Below are positions 53,101 through 63,042 of a stretch of 64,000 bases of DNA, piece after piece (position 1 is the first letter of the stretch; each line of letters starts with the position of its first letter). The position numbers were made by a program, and so were the translations under genes. The DNA is from Ruminococcaceae bacterium Marseille-P2935 (GTDB lineage: Bacteria; Bacillota; Clostridia; Oscillospirales; Ruminococcaceae): contig LT629951.1 of NCBI GenBank assembly GCA_900104565.1, positions 593,596 to 657,595 on the forward strand. The letters are read 5' to 3'. The notes beneath the pieces are model-generated. The model did no database searches. It was given only the letters and a program-made list of their open reading frames with translations, and was not told where the DNA came from.

Positions 53101-53217
53101 ATGATGAGAACCTTACCGGTAGAAGATGATCAGCTTTTAAGCGAGTGTACTTTTGAAGAAAATCATAAGCAGTCAATGCCGTTTAAAAAAATCAGACAGT
53201 GTAAAAGGTTTAAATAG
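53101..53217 (+). pseudogene. Possible receiver-domain fragment (38 codons)
   Basis: Short ORF starting MMRTLPVEDDQLLSECTFEE, whose first 15 residues resemble the start of a response-regulator receiver domain (xxVEDDxLLxE). An AAGGA lies 9 bases upstream. The resemblance stops after about 15 residues, so it could be a relic or chance. Confidence 0.25.
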
Positions 53218-53400
53218 GTGTCTTAGGTAGGGTGGAGTTACCTTTAGCCAGGGAACCAATGTTTTAACAATATAAATTTCGCCGGTATCCGTTTATACTG
53301 TGAGATGCCGGGAGAAAGGCTGATATAATTTTACCGTGTGCGGCGGTATTCATTGTTTACACGAAAGCACGAATACCTGTTCAAATCAGGTGTTCGCGGC
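53218..53400. other. valS upstream region
   Basis: Contains a 10-bp hairpin CGAATACCTG/CAGGTGTTCG (53372-53398). No T-box signature was recognised. Confidence 0.4.
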
Positions 53401-53429
53401 TTTACTTTCGCTGTTTGATTCGGTATAAT
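53401..53429 (+). promoter_or_regulatory. valS promoter
   Basis: TTTACT, 17 bases, TATAAT; about 50 bases upstream of valS. Confidence 0.6.
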
Positions 53430-53480
53430 ATAAAAGTTAAAGTATAGCTTGGTTTGACGAATTCGCAGGAGGTACGATAT

Positions 53481-56108
53481 ATGGCAAAGGAACTGGACAA
53501 GATATATGATCCCAAGGCGGTAGAGGAACGCACCTACCAGTTTTGGCTGGATGGGAATTACTTCCACGCCGAGCCGGATCCAAATAAAAAGTCCTATACA
53601 ATTATGATGCCGCCGCCCAACATTACCGGGCAGCTGCATATGGGGCATGCGCTGGACAATACCCTGCAGGACATCCTCACTCGTTTTAAGCGGATGCAGG
53701 GCTATTCTGCCCTTTGGATGCCGGGTACCGACCATGCTTCCATTGCCACTGAGGCCAAAATTGTGGAAGCCATGAAAAAGGAAGGACTCACCAAAGATGA
53801 CCTGGGACGTGAAAAATTTTTGGAACGCGCTTGGGAATGGCGTGAAACCTACGGTGGACGGATTACCCAGCAGCTGAAAAAGATGGGTTCCTCCTGCGAT
53901 TGGGAGCGGGAACGCTTTACCATGGACGAAGGCTGCAGTAAGGCTGTGCGCGAGGTGTTTGTACGCCTGTATGAAAAAGGCCTTATCTACCGCGGGGAGC
54001 GCATAATCAACTGGTGCCCTCACTGCCTGACCTCCATTTCGGATGCTGAGGTAGAATACGAAGAGCAGGCCGGGCATTTTTGGCATATTCGTTATCCTCT
54101 TACCGATGGCAGCGGTTATTTAGAGCTTGCTACCACCCGCCCCGAAACCCTGATGGGTGATACCGCTGTAGCGGTACATCCAGATGATGAGCGGTATAAG
54201 CATCTGATCGGTAAAACCGTAACTCTGCCGCTGATGAACCGTGAAATCCCCATTGTGGCGGACAGCTATGTAGAAATGGATTTTGGAACCGGCGTTGTAA
54301 AGATTACTCCTGCCCACGACCCCAATGACTTTGAGGTGGGGCTGCGCCACAACCTGCCGGTCATTAATGTGATGACCGATGACGCCCATATGAATGAAAA
54401 TGCCGGAAAATACTGCGGTATGGACCGCATGGAAGCCCGCAAGGCGGTTGTAGCAGATTTGGAAAAAGAAGGCTACCTTGTGCGTACCGAAGATTATTCC
54501 CACAACGTAGGCACCTGCTACCGCTGTTCCTCTTCGGTAGAGCCAAGGGTGTCCAAACAGTGGTTTGTCAAGATGGAACCTTTGGCAAAACCCGCGGTAG
54601 ATGTTGTACGGGAAGGCAAGGTACAGTTTATTCCCGAGCGGTTTGACAAGATATATTACCACTGGATGGAAAATATCAAAGACTGGTGCATTTCCCGCCA
54701 GCTGTGGTGGGGGCATCAAATTCCCGCCTGGTACTGCGAGGACTGCGGTGAAGTCATAGTCGCCAAGGAACAACCGCATACCTGCCCCAAATGCGGCAGC
54801 AGCAACCTGCGTCAGGACCCGGATACGCTGGATACCTGGTTTTCTTCTGCTTTGTGGCCGTTTTCCACCCTGGGCTGGCCGGAAAAAACAGCCGAGCTGA
54901 AATATTATTACCCTACCGATACACTGGTTACCGGTTATGATATTATTTTCTTCTGGGTTGCCCGTATGATCTTCTCCGGGGTAGAGCAGATGGGGGATGT
55001 TCCTTTTAAAACGGTTCTCATCCATGGACTGGTGCGAGATGCCCAGGGCCGCAAGATGAGCAAGTCTTTGGGCAACGGTATCGATCCGCTGGAGATTATT
55101 GATAACTATGGCGCAGACGCGCTGCGCTTTACTCTTGCTACCGGAAACAGCCCGGGAAATGATATGCGTTTTTCGGATGACAAGGTAAAATCCAGCCGTA
55201 ACTTTGCCAACAAGCTTTGGAACGCTAACCGGTTTATCCTGATGAATATGGAAGAGGGCGACGTTACCACGGTAGCGTTGCCCCAGAACCTGAACACCGA
55301 GGATAAATGGGTACTGACCAAATATAACCGTTTGGTGAAAGAGGTTACCGAAAACCTGGAAAAATACGAACTGGGTATTGCGGTGCAAAAGCTGTATGAT
55401 TTCATCTGGGACGTGTACTGCGATTGGTATATCGAACTGACCAAATCCCGTCTGCAGGCAGGCGGAGATACTGCCCGCAGTGCAAAACAGGTGCTGGTGT
55501 ATGTAATGGGGGGGACCTTAAAATTACTGCATCCCTTTATGCCGTTTATTACCGAGGAGATTTGGCAGGCACTGCCCCATGAAGGCAAGAGTATCATGAT
55601 CTCTGAGTGGCCGGTATACGACGAGGCACTGAATTTTTCAGCAGAGGAGCAGGATTTTGAAAAGGTAATGGAAGTCATCAAGGCTGTTCGAATTCGCCGT
55701 GCTGAAATGAATGTGCCGCCTTCTAAGAAAGCCAGCGTATTTATTCAAAGTGATTTTGCCAACACCTTTGAAGCCGGTGCGCCCTTTATTGAAAGATTGG
55801 CATCCGCTTCATCGGTAGAATTGGTGGATCAGTTTGACGCTACAGGCGCTGTTCAGGTAATTACCGACAGTGCCAGAGTGTTTATTCCCATGGAGGAACT
55901 GATCGACATGGAAAAAGAATTACAGAGGCTGAACAAAGAGCTAGAAGCGGTGCAGAAGGATATTGATTTTATCAATAAAAAGCTGAACAACGAAAGCTTT
56001 GTTGCCAAAGCACCGGCCCAGGTGGTAGAGGCGGAACGGGAGAAAATTCGACGCCATCAGGAAAAGTACGACAAGATTGCTGAAAGTATTCGGGCACTTG
56101 GCAAATAA
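53481..56108 (+). CDS. valS: Valyl-tRNA synthetase
   Basis: Class I synthetase charging tRNA-Val, with an editing domain. 875 residues. HIGH motif [26 protein letters not shown] motif [14 protein letters not shown], zinc-type Cys pairs in [10 protein letters not shown]...CPKCGSSN, and the C-terminal coiled-coil tRNA-binding arm ([34 protein letters not shown]). ATG 53481 follows AGGAGG. Long reverse-strand open frames inside it are shadows. It is followed by folC, a common valS-folC order in Firmicutes. Confidence 0.97.
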   Translation: MAKELDKIYDPKAVEERTYQFWLDGNYFHAEPDPNKKSYTIMMPPPNITGQLHMGHALDNTLQDILTRFKRMQGYSALWMPGTDHASIATEAKIVEAMKKEGLTKDDLGREKFLERAWEWRETYGGRITQQLKKMGSSCDWERERFTMDEGCSKAVREVFVRLYEKGLIYRGERIINWCPHCLTSISDAEVEYEEQAGHFWHIRYPLTDGSGYLELATTRPETLMGDTAVAVHPDDERYKHLIGKTVTLPLMNREIPIVADSYVEMDFGTGVVKITPAHDPNDFEVGLRHNLPVINVMTDDAHMNENAGKYCGMDRMEARKAVVADLEKEGYLVRTEDYSHNVGTCYRCSSSVEPRVSKQWFVKMEPLAKPAVDVVREGKVQFIPERFDKIYYHWMENIKDWCISRQLWWGHQIPAWYCEDCGEVIVAKEQPHTCPKCGSSNLRQDPDTLDTWFSSALWPFSTLGWPEKTAELKYYYPTDTLVTGYDIIFFWVARMIFSGVEQMGDVPFKTVLIHGLVRDAQGRKMSKSLGNGIDPLEIIDNYGADALRFTLATGNSPGNDMRFSDDKVKSSRNFANKLWNANRFILMNMEEGDVTTVALPQNLNTEDKWVLTKYNRLVKEVTENLEKYELGIAVQKLYDFIWDVYCDWYIELTKSRLQAGGDTARSAKQVLVYVMGGTLKLLHPFMPFITEEIWQALPHEGKSIMISEWPVYDEALNFSAEEQDFEKVMEVIKAVRIRRAEMNVPPSKKASVFIQSDFANTFEAGAPFIERLASASSVELVDQFDATGAVQVITDSARVFIPMEELIDMEKELQRLNKELEAVQKDIDFINKKLNNESFVAKAPAQVVEAEREKIRRHQEKYDKIAESIRALGK

Positions 56109-56295
56109 ATAAAATTGGTCACCCACGAAGTTTGGCTGAGTTAAGGCAGGAGTTTTATAAAAAGCAAGCATTTATAAATGCCATGGTACAGGGCGCTTGC
56201 TATCACCTAAAGCCAGTGTAACACAGATCTGCGATTTTCAATTAGAATACCAGCAGGTACAAAATAAAATTGGGGCAAAGCTCCATTAACGCTGA

Positions 56296-56325
56296 AAGGC
56301 GCCGCCCTGGGGTGGCGTCTTTTTG
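56296..56325 (+). terminator. Terminator between valS and folC
   Basis: AGGCGCCGCC pairs with GGTGGCGTCT (wobbles), then TTTTT. folC may be expressed by read-through. Confidence 0.65.
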
Positions 56326-56341
56326 AAAGAAGGGAAGAAAC

Positions 56342-57631
56342 ATGACCGAAGCCGAGTGCATTGCCTATTTTAACGGTTTGCAGCGGTTTACCCGCCGCCC
56401 TGGGCTGGAAAGGATGCTTACTTTACTGGAACGATTAGGCAACCCCCATAAAAAAATAAAAGCGGTGCATGTGGCCGGTACGAACGGTAAAGGTTCTACC
56501 GTAGCCTATATTAGCTCGGTATTGACCGAAGCCGGGTATAAAACAGGACGTTATATTTCCCCCTATGTAATAGAGTTTCGTGAGCGGATTGAGATAAACG
56601 GAAAGATGATTCCACCGGAAAAGCTGGCAAAGATTGTTACACAACTAAAACCGGAAATTGCGGCGTTGGAAGAAAAGAAAATTCAAATCACCTATTTTGA
56701 AGCGATCACGGCGGCTGCGTTGTGCTATTTTGCGCAGGAACAGTGTGATGTTGTCGTGGTGGAAGTGGGCCTGGGAGGGCGCTTTGACGCTACCAATGTA
56801 CTGGAAAAGCCGCTGGTTTCGGTGATTACCTCCATTGGGTTGGATCACACCGAGGTGCTGGGAAGTACCATTGAACAGATTGCTGCTGAAAAAAGCGGTA
56901 TTATAAAAGATTGGGGAACAACCGTCTGCTGCCCGGATCAGGACCCTGACGCACTTGGAGTTATTTTTGAACAGTGTGCCTTAAAAAACAACCGCCTGGT
57001 TATGGGGAATTTGGCTGCAGCAGATGTAAAGGCTGAAAGCTTTTCAGGTTCTGTGGTCACCTATGGGGACATAACGCTGGAAATCCCCCTGGTAGGGCGT
57101 CACCAGGTGGCAAACTGTATAACTGCAGTAGAGGTACTCGGCCAGCTGCGCTGTCAGGGATATGCAATATCTGACAAAAATATTACAAATGGTATAAAAA
57201 ATACCCGGTTTCCGGCAAGAATGGAACTCGTTTCACAAAAACCGCTCCTTTTTATCGATGGCGCACATAATCCGCCGGGAGCAGCCGTTCTTGCAGAAAC
57301 TTTAAAATTAATTCCCAATAAACCGCGGATTGCCGTTTTGGGTATGCTGGCCGATAAAGATGTTATTCATACGGTAAGTGTGCTTGCCCCATGCTTTGAT
57401 CAAATAATTACCACTACACCAACAAGTCCACGGGCAATGTCGGCCCAGGAACTGCAAGAAATAGTGAATTCCTTGGAAAAAAAAGCGATTGCAGAACCAA
57501 CTCCTGCACAGGCTTTAAAAAAAGCGGTAAAACTTGCCGGCTGTGATGGAACGGTGGTTGTGTGTGGTTCGCTATATTTGGCGGGAGAATTACGGGCGGA
57601 GTTCGTTTCTCATTCGTCAGAGCATATTTAA
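56342..57631 (+). CDS. folC: Folylpolyglutamate synthase / dihydrofolate synthase
   Basis: Mur-ligase-family enzyme adding glutamate to folates (and to dihydropteroate where bifunctional). 429 residues. The P-loop is HVAGTNGKGSTVAYISSVL; other marks are GRYISPYVIEFRERIEING, VVVEVGLGGRFDATNV, SIGLDHTEVLGSTIEQIAAEKSGIIK and LFIDGAHNPPGAAVL. It has an AAGAAGGGAAGAAAC SD region. It is downstream of valS with a terminator in between. Confidence 0.95.
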   Translation: MTEAECIAYFNGLQRFTRRPGLERMLTLLERLGNPHKKIKAVHVAGTNGKGSTVAYISSVLTEAGYKTGRYISPYVIEFRERIEINGKMIPPEKLAKIVTQLKPEIAALEEKKIQITYFEAITAAALCYFAQEQCDVVVVEVGLGGRFDATNVLEKPLVSVITSIGLDHTEVLGSTIEQIAAEKSGIIKDWGTTVCCPDQDPDALGVIFEQCALKNNRLVMGNLAAADVKAESFSGSVVTYGDITLEIPLVGRHQVANCITAVEVLGQLRCQGYAISDKNITNGIKNTRFPARMELVSQKPLLFIDGAHNPPGAAVLAETLKLIPNKPRIAVLGMLADKDVIHTVSVLAPCFDQIITTTPTSPRAMSAQELQEIVNSLEKKAIAEPTPAQALKKAVKLAGCDGTVVVCGSLYLAGELRAEFVSHSSEHI

Positions 57632-57719
57632 AAAAACATAACTTTTGAGCTGTTTTTCCAAAAGGTTTTCTCGATCTAATAGCAGCACCGTAGGTGTGCT
57701 GCGAAAATAAAAAGAACAA
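57632..57719. other. folC 3' spacer
   Basis: No gene in this short spacer. Confidence 0.3.
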
Positions 57720-57772
57720 AAGCAAGCTGTCCCCAACCCACACAGGCGGAGGGACAGCTTGCTTTTGTTTAG
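57720..57772 (+). terminator. Terminator of folC
   Basis: AGCAAGCTGTCCC pairs perfectly with GGGACAGCTTGCT, followed by TTTGTTT. Confidence 0.85.
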
Positions 57773-57943
57773 TTAAAGTCACAGTTCCCCATTGAGAAGG
57801 TTATAAAGAGAAAACGGTATGTTAAAAATTTTAATCTTCCGGTAAGCAGTGTTTTACATGCAAGTTACAAATATGAATCGATTCGCAAATTTCGATATTT
57901 TTCCTAAAAAAGCGCCCGCAGGGTCTGCGCTAATTTTTATGCG

Positions 57944-57983
57944 GAATCCTCTATCCTTTTGGATAGGGGATTTTATTTTTTAT
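57944..57983 (+). terminator. Second terminator-like hairpin before spoIIA
   Basis: AATCCTCTATCC pairs with GGATAGGGGATT (one wobble) around TTTT, followed by TTATTTTTTATC. It isolates the sporulation operon from upstream transcription. Confidence 0.75.
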
Positions 57984-58189
57984 CATAAGATTACACGGGA
58001 AAAGAATAATATAGCCAGAGCCTGTAAATGAGAGTGCAGCCCAAGCTAAATAGAATGAATGGGTTGAATCATTTTGAAGTTCCCACAATATATAGTTGGA
58101 GTTTTCCAATCGCTGAAAATAGGGACAAGCATACTGCTTTTTGGCTGATTACATACAAAAGGATATTGAAAGAAAGGAAAGTGAATGGA

Positions 58190-58510
58190 ATGGTGAGGAT
58201 TACCGCAGCGGATGAAATTACGACCGCTTATCTGATCGGGGAAATCGACCACCATGAAGCAAAAGATATTCGTGAAGAAATAGACGGCTCGGTAGAACGC
58301 AGCCTTCCGCGGCAGCTGGTTTTGGATTTTAAAGATGTCACTTTTATGGATAGTTCGGGCATTGGTCTGGTGATGGGACGGTATAAACTGATGCAATCGC
58401 TGGATGGAGATTTAAAACTGCAGAATTTGCCGGGCCATATTAAAAAGGTGATGAAGCTGGCCGGTTTGGATCAGCTGGGTGTGCTGGACGATGGAGGGAA
58501 GACAAAATGA
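58190..58510 (+). CDS. spoIIAA: Anti-sigma F factor antagonist
   Basis: STAS-domain protein that, when dephosphorylated by SpoIIE, displaces sigma F from SpoIIAB in the forespore. 106 residues; phospho-acceptor Ser56 in FMDSSGIGLVMGRYK. ATG 58190 (MVRITAADEITTAYLIGEIDHHEA) is 11 bases after AAGGA; GTG 58181 is also possible, while the frame back to 58028 lacks support. The stop overlaps spoIIAB by 4 bases (ATGA). A sigma-H promoter is expected upstream, but I could not fix one. Confidence 0.94.
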   Translation: MVRITAADEITTAYLIGEIDHHEAKDIREEIDGSVERSLPRQLVLDFKDVTFMDSSGIGLVMGRYKLMQSLDGDLKLQNLPGHIKKVMKLAGLDQLGVLDDGGKTK

Positions 58511-58956
58511 GGACGTTAAGTAATCAGATGAAACTGGTTTTTCAAAGCCGGTCTGCAAACGAAAGTTTTGCCCGCTCGGCAGTAAGCGCCTTTGTAGCAC
58601 AACTGGACCCTACAGTTGAAGAGATTGCCGATATTAAAACAGCAGTTTCCGAGGCGGTAACTAACTGTATTGTACATGCTTATCAAGAACAGATTGACCA
58701 AATATACATAACCTCTGCCATTTACGACGACAAAAGTATTGTGATTAAAATCAGGGATCGTGGCTGCGGTATTCCCGATATTGCCAAGGCTATGGAACCG
58801 CTTTACACTACCTGTGATACAGGAGAACGCGCCGGCCTGGGCTTTGCCGTGATGCAAAGCCTGATGGACAAGGTCAGGGTTACATCCAAGCCGGGCAAGG
58901 GTACCACCGTCGTGATGGAAAGGAGGATTGTTTCCAAAGGAGCAAAGCATGTATAG
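58507..58956 (+). CDS. spoIIAB: Anti-sigma F factor (serine kinase)
   Basis: Binds and holds sigma F and phosphorylates SpoIIAA. 149 residues of the GHKL ATPase type: N box EAVTNCIVHAY, G1 RDRGCGIPD, G2 GERAGLGFAVMQSLMD and the end GKGTTVVMERRI. It is translationally coupled to spoIIAA (ATGA overlap) and overlaps sigF by 8 bases. Confidence 0.96.
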   Translation: MRTLSNQMKLVFQSRSANESFARSAVSAFVAQLDPTVEEIADIKTAVSEAVTNCIVHAYQEQIDQIYITSAIYDDKSIVIKIRDRGCGIPDIAKAMEPLYTTCDTGERAGLGFAVMQSLMDKVRVTSKPGKGTTVVMERRIVSKGAKHV

Positions 58957-59620
58957 TGTAGTTGGTCTGGATCGTGAAGAAATCATCCAAAATAATCTGG
59001 GGCTGGTACATGCCTGTGCGCATAAATTTAAAGGCCGCGGAATTGAATATGACGACCTTTATCAGGCAGGGTGTATGGGCCTTATTAAGGCGGCAGACGC
59101 TTTCGACCAGGAACGTGGAGTGCGTTTTTCCACCTATGCGGTGCCGGTTATTTTAGGTGAGATCAGGCGTCTGTTCCGGGACGGTGGGTCGGTAAAAATC
59201 AGCCGTACACTGAAAGAAATGGCGCTGAAGGTAATGCGTACCCGGGAAAGGTTCTGCGCCAAAGAAGGGCGGGAGCCCACCGTAAACGAACTTGCCCAGA
59301 TGATGGATATCCCTGTGGACCAGGTAATTGATTCTCTGAATGCCATGTCGCCAACCTTGTCTTTAACAGCCAGTGACGATGATGGCGGCGGCCAGTTGGA
59401 TATTCCAGTCGATTCGCCAGAGGATTTGCTTTCTGACCTGATTTCGTTAAAACAGGCGGTAGGGCAGCTGGAGGGCGACGACAGAAAATTGATTGTACTG
59501 CGGTATTTTTCTGGCAAAACCCAAACCCAAACTGCTCAGATACTGGGAATGACTCAGGTGCAGGTGTCCCGCAGGGAGAAAAAAATACTGTTGAGCCTGC
59601 GCGGGCAGCTTACGGGCTAA
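58949..59620 (+). CDS. sigF: RNA polymerase sporulation sigma factor F
   Basis: Forespore-specific sigma-70 factor, 223 residues. Region 2 is LVHACAHKFKGRGIEYDDLYQAGCMGLIKAADAFDQERGVRFSTYAVPVILGEIRRLFRDGG; region 3 is RERFCAKEGREPTVNELAQ; region 4 has the HTH GKTQTQTAQILGMTQVQVSRREKKIL. ATG 58949 has AAAGGAG upstream inside spoIIAB. Its promoter-recognition partner genes are elsewhere. Together with spoIIAA and spoIIAB it is the canonical spoIIA operon and shows the organism carries the sporulation programme. Confidence 0.97.
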   Translation: MYSVVGLDREEIIQNNLGLVHACAHKFKGRGIEYDDLYQAGCMGLIKAADAFDQERGVRFSTYAVPVILGEIRRLFRDGGSVKISRTLKEMALKVMRTRERFCAKEGREPTVNELAQMMDIPVDQVIDSLNAMSPTLSLTASDDDGGGQLDIPVDSPEDLLSDLISLKQAVGQLEGDDRKLIVLRYFSGKTQTQTAQILGMTQVQVSRREKKILLSLRGQLTG

Positions 59621-59799
59621 GATACAAAAAAGTAAGGAGCCTCTTATATTAAATTGGGGGATAGAGCCTGATGTTTTCTGATTGCAGAGATAAACTGACC
59701 AATGAGAATTTGCGTTAAAAGGTTATTTGCCATTTTGCTTTCTGTATAACCATATAACAAAAAGCAGGTATGTTCCCCTAAGGATAACGATATTGAAAG

Positions 59800-59831
59800 G
59801 CGTCACCGTTTTTAACGGTGACGCTTTTTTC
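59800..59831 (+). terminator. Terminator of the spoIIA operon
   Basis: An 11-bp perfect stem GCGTCACCGTT/AACGGTGACGC, loop TTT, followed by TTTTTT. Confidence 0.9.
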
Positions 59832-59893
59832 GTAAATAAGGTTGCTATTGGTTTTGGCCTCAGGTACAGTGGTTTTGGTAAATAACGTGATAT

Positions 59894-61123
59894 TTACTTT
59901 TCATTAAAATGAATTTCCGGTTCGGGTAAATCATTTAAATATTCTGGCGAGACGGCAGGGACATAAAAAATTCCATAGGTGTGAATTGGAAAGTCCATAT
60001 TTTTTGAAAGTTCCGGAATGTTCACATAAAACTTATAAAAAGGCATAAAACAGTCCAGTGTAGCTTCGGCGCGGTAAACAAGCTCTACATGCTCTACGGC
60101 CTCTTCCCCAGGAATTTCGGCTGGTACGGTGGTATAGTAATTACCATTTAACAGCTGCTTCTTTGCTTCATCAGCAGACAGAATGGGGTAATCCCCAATT
60201 TTTTGGCTTAAATCTGGCTCCGAGAGCCAAATAATAAACAGTTGTCTCTGGTCGTTCAGGGCAAAATGGGCCGAACCCAAATTATAGTTGACGATCTGCT
60301 GGGTCAGGTCTCCAGATGAGTCATAGATATTACTGCTCCATGACTGTTGGTTATAAATATCATAATCACCCCAAACATCTATGGCCGGTTTTTTAAAACC
60401 AGTGAGAGATTTGTATTCCTTGGCAAAATAATCTGCCAGTTTTTCGGCATTCCCCCGGCTTGTTATCTTCCCCAGATTGTCTGGCAAAGTAACCGGCTGC
60501 TTTAATTCAATACGTATATCCCCATACGCGTAGGCGGTAATTTTGTAGCTGGGGCAGTCTGCGTCAATAGAGGAGATATATTCTACAATTCCTTCTTTTA
60601 CCCCAGACTTTCCCATATTTTTTTCCATACTGGTTATCGGTTCCCCAAATGCATCTGCAATTTGCTGAATCCGCTCTTCCAGCCGGCTGACAGGGAACTT
60701 GGCGGAATCTTCTAAAAAACCGGCGGGATGAATTTTAGCAGTGTTTTGAAAAACCGGCAGGGTAGAAAGGTTTGCGTTTTCACTCCAGGGGTTTCCTCCA
60801 ATCAATTCATCCACCGAGTGGGCCATCAGGCCTTCGTAACCCATTCCGCTGCTTTCAAATTCTACCGTAAGCATAGGCAGGGCAGGGCATGGCTGACCGG
60901 AGCCGATACCCGGATCGGTTGATGAAAAAAGTTGGGGAAGCAGTATCAAACTAAAAACCAGACAGCAGGCAGCGGCAGCTGCTGGTAATAACCAAACTTT
61001 TTTGGAGGGCTTGGCAGCAGAAGGCTGTGTAACTGTGTTTTGCAGTGTTTGCTTTATCTTTTCCTTCCACTCGGCTTCAGCGGTAATATGGTCAAGCTCA
61101 CGGATGTAATCATCCAGATACAT
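59894..61123 (-). CDS. Probable membrane-bound anti-sigma protein
   Basis: 409 residues. A short cytoplasmic N-terminus (1-42, MYLDDYIRELDHITAEAEWKEKIKQTL) is followed by one membrane span (about 44-66, KKVWLLPAAAAACCLVFSLILLPQLF) and a large extracytoplasmic domain I do not recognise. ATG 61123 has AAAGGAGAG 7 bases upstream and overlaps the ECF sigma gene by 14 bases, an arrangement typical of sigma/anti-sigma pairs. No HxxxCxxC zinc motif of ZAS-type anti-sigma factors is visible, so the assignment rests on topology and context. Confidence 0.7.
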   Translation of the reverse strand: MYLDDYIRELDHITAEAEWKEKIKQTLQNTVTQPSAAKPSKKVWLLPAAAAACCLVFSLILLPQLFSSTDPGIGSGQPCPALPMLTVEFESSGMGYEGLMAHSVDELIGGNPWSENANLSTLPVFQNTAKIHPAGFLEDSAKFPVSRLEERIQQIADAFGEPITSMEKNMGKSGVKEGIVEYISSIDADCPSYKITAYAYGDIRIELKQPVTLPDNLGKITSRGNAEKLADYFAKEYKSLTGFKKPAIDVWGDYDIYNQQSWSSNIYDSSGDLTQQIVNYNLGSAHFALNDQRQLFIIWLSEPDLSQKIGDYPILSADEAKKQLLNGNYYTTVPAEIPGEEAVEHVELVYRAEATLDCFMPFYKFYVNIPELSKNMDFPIHTYGIFYVPAVSPEYLNDLPEPEIHFNEK

Positions 61124-61613
61124 GGTCAAACTCTCCTTTCAGCAGGGGCATTAGTTTCGATCTGGCACGGGAAAGCCAGGTGAGTACCGTGTTTTCCTTT
61201 GCAGAAAGAATCTGTGCAATTTCTTTTACACCCAGTTGCTCATAATAATATAAATAGATTACGTTACGGTATTTTTCGGGCAGCTGGCGAATAGCCCATA
61301 ACACCTCATCACGGGTTTCGGCGGTGTTTTGAACTGCCGGCGCTTCGATATAGGGAGCGGTAAGGCGAAACCAGGAGGATTTCAAATAATCGCGGCATTG
61401 GTTTATGGTTACCCGAATCATCCAAGCCTTTTCATGTTCGGCATTTTCAAAATACGGTTGGCTTCGTACCACCTTTAAAAAGACCATTTGAGCAATGTCC
61501 TCAGCATCCTGTCTGTTTTTTACATAATGCATGGAAATGCGCAGGATCAGGTCGGAGTACTCCTCTACCAAACGGGAGATTTCTTCGGGGCTGCGGATTG
61601 AATCATGATTCAT
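61110..61613 (-). CDS. ECF-type RNA polymerase sigma factor
   Basis: 167 residues with only regions 2 and 4: LVEEYSDLILRISMHYVKNRQDAEDIAQMVFLKVVRSQ (region 2) and LPEKYRNVIYLYYYEQLGVKEIAQILSAKENTVLTWLSRARSKL (region 4). ATG 61613 follows AAAGGAGG; the frame runs six codons further. It overlaps its probable anti-sigma gene downstream. The signal sensed is unknown. Confidence 0.92.
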   Translation of the reverse strand: MNHDSIRSPEEISRLVEEYSDLILRISMHYVKNRQDAEDIAQMVFLKVVRSQPYFENAEHEKAWMIRVTINQCRDYLKSSWFRLTAPYIEAPAVQNTAETRDEVLWAIRQLPEKYRNVIYLYYYEQLGVKEIAQILSAKENTVLTWLSRARSKLMPLLKGEFDHVSG

Positions 61614-61732
61614 TGAATTTCCTCCTTTCACTTTGAATACGAACAGGAGAGGTTAAAAATTGCAGGAATAAAAAATAAATTTGTGCGGAAGCTGAGAAGG
61701 GTTCCATAAGCATTTTTACAGCTTGCCAATAA

Positions 61733-61765
61733 AAATAGCTGGTACCAACATGGTACCAGCTATTT
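61733..61765 (-). terminator. Terminator of the exported SLH protein gene
   Basis: A 15-bp perfect stem AAATAGCTGGTACCA/TGGTACCAGCTATTT with loop ACA and a T-run on the minus strand. Confidence 0.85.
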
Positions 61766-61794
61766 CCTGCTTCGGTCAATCGGTATTTTAATGG

Positions 61795-63042
61795 CTAATT
61801 CTTTTCAGACTGGCTATATAGCTGCCAAAGCAAGCGGGCGCAGTAATCGCGGGTCAGCGGTTCTTCGGGTAATGCACTGGCCATTACAGGGGTAATTACC
61901 CCATAGGCAGAAAGGGTTTCGTAGGAATCCACCGACCAATCGGGCAGAGAATCTGCATCTTCAAATGGCAGCTCTGCCCGGGAGGCTGGGGCGAAACCAG
62001 AGGCGCGGTCTGTCATGCAGATTGCCGCGGCCCGGCTTACCGGAGCATCAGGATCAAAGGCGTCTAAAAGAATTCCGCTTTCCTGGGCGCATTTGACGTA
62101 TGGCTTAAGCCATAAGGGAATAGAGCTGTCATTTTGCAGCCCGGTATTGACGCAAACAGGCAGTTCGCCGTCTAAGCCTTTGGAAGCCAGAAGCGCCGGA
62201 AGAAACTGGGCTCCGGTCATTACACGGTCAGGGTAAAAAAACCAGTTTTGTCCAACGCGTTCTCCGCATAAAATTCCGGATTGGTGTAGCTTACGGGCAG
62301 CATATTCTGCGTTGGCGGAAGAAAGGTCAGTAAAAGAAGGAATCCCTTTTTCACTGTCAATTTGAATTTTCCCAGTTACCTCATCGGAATAGTTTCCGCT
62401 GCCATCTACAGCACAAAAGGTAAACTGGTCGCTGCCTGAACAATCCAGATAAGGGGAGTATTCAAAGGTTAAGCCATGAAAGGTAATCTGCCCTTTAGCT
62501 GGCTGGCGAAGCACCTGAATGGTAACAGCATCACCATCAGGGTCAAACGCATCGATATATCCGTCCAGCTTTACATTTTGCAGAGTAATAAAGTTATCTC
62601 CCCGGGCAACCGGCGGATGCCCGGTATCCGCCTTGGTTTGAATAGAAAGCAGGGTAGGGGAGGAATCGGGAAGGAGCGGTAAAAAACCTATTTCTGCGCC
62701 TCCTAAAAAGTTTTGATCAGGCTGGAATATCATCTGTTCCATTTCCTTCCGGTTCACTTCCTGGAATAGGTGTACCGGTTTGCCATTCAGCAATAGCTCG
62801 CCTTGGGCAGCATTGGGCAGCCTGGTGATAGTAAGTCCTTTTAAAGATCCAGAGGCAAGTCCGGCACGCTTTTCCAGATCAGCGGCTGAAAAAGAAACCG
62901 GTTTTCCTTTTATGGCGGGCAGAATACAGCGGTTTTCTTTGGCGACAACCGGATCAGAATAAATAGTTTGAACAGAAACAGCAAAAGCAGTTACTTCAGC
63001 GAGAATGGAGATAAGAAGCAAAAGGCCAACAAAACGTTTCAA
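61795..63042 (-). CDS. Exported protein with cadherin-like repeat and degenerate SLH domains
   Basis: 415 residues. It has a signal peptide (MKRFVGLLLLISILAEVTAFAV), then a region with FSAADLEKRAGL and ITRLPNAAQGELLLNGKPV, a cadherin-like/tandem-95 unit at about 150-230 (GYIDAFDPDGDAVTIQVLRQPAKGQITFHGLTFEYSPYLDCSGSDQFTFCAVDGSGN), and three weak SLH-like stretches at about 240-410 (FTDLSSANAEYAARKLHQSGILCGE; LPLAFEDADSLPDW-type segment; YGVITPVMASALPEEPLTRDY). It is likely cell-wall attached. Its function is unknown. It is monocistronic and upstream of the ECF operon on the same strand. Confidence 0.8.
   Translation of the reverse strand: MKRFVGLLLLISILAEVTAFAVSVQTIYSDPVVAKENRCILPAIKGKPVSFSAADLEKRAGLASGSLKGLTITRLPNAAQGELLLNGKPVHLFQEVNRKEMEQMIFQPDQNFLGGAEIGFLPLLPDSSPTLLSIQTKADTGHPPVARGDNFITLQNVKLDGYIDAFDPDGDAVTIQVLRQPAKGQITFHGLTFEYSPYLDCSGSDQFTFCAVDGSGNYSDEVTGKIQIDSEKGIPSFTDLSSANAEYAARKLHQSGILCGERVGQNWFFYPDRVMTGAQFLPALLASKGLDGELPVCVNTGLQNDSSIPLWLKPYVKCAQESGILLDAFDPDAPVSRAAAICMTDRASGFAPASRAELPFEDADSLPDWSVDSYETLSAYGVITPVMASALPEEPLTRDYCARLLWQLYSQSEKN

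Noticed and set aside
53218-53480. T-box leader before valS
   Set aside because: The sequence GGGTGGAGTTACC at 53230 resembles the T-box core, but lacks the ACCGCG part and the following antiterminator/terminator pair, and lies upstream of the better promoter at 53401.
54120-55388. 422-codon minus-strand frame inside valS
   Set aside because: Complete antisense overlap with valS, whose HIGH and KMSKS motifs are unambiguous.
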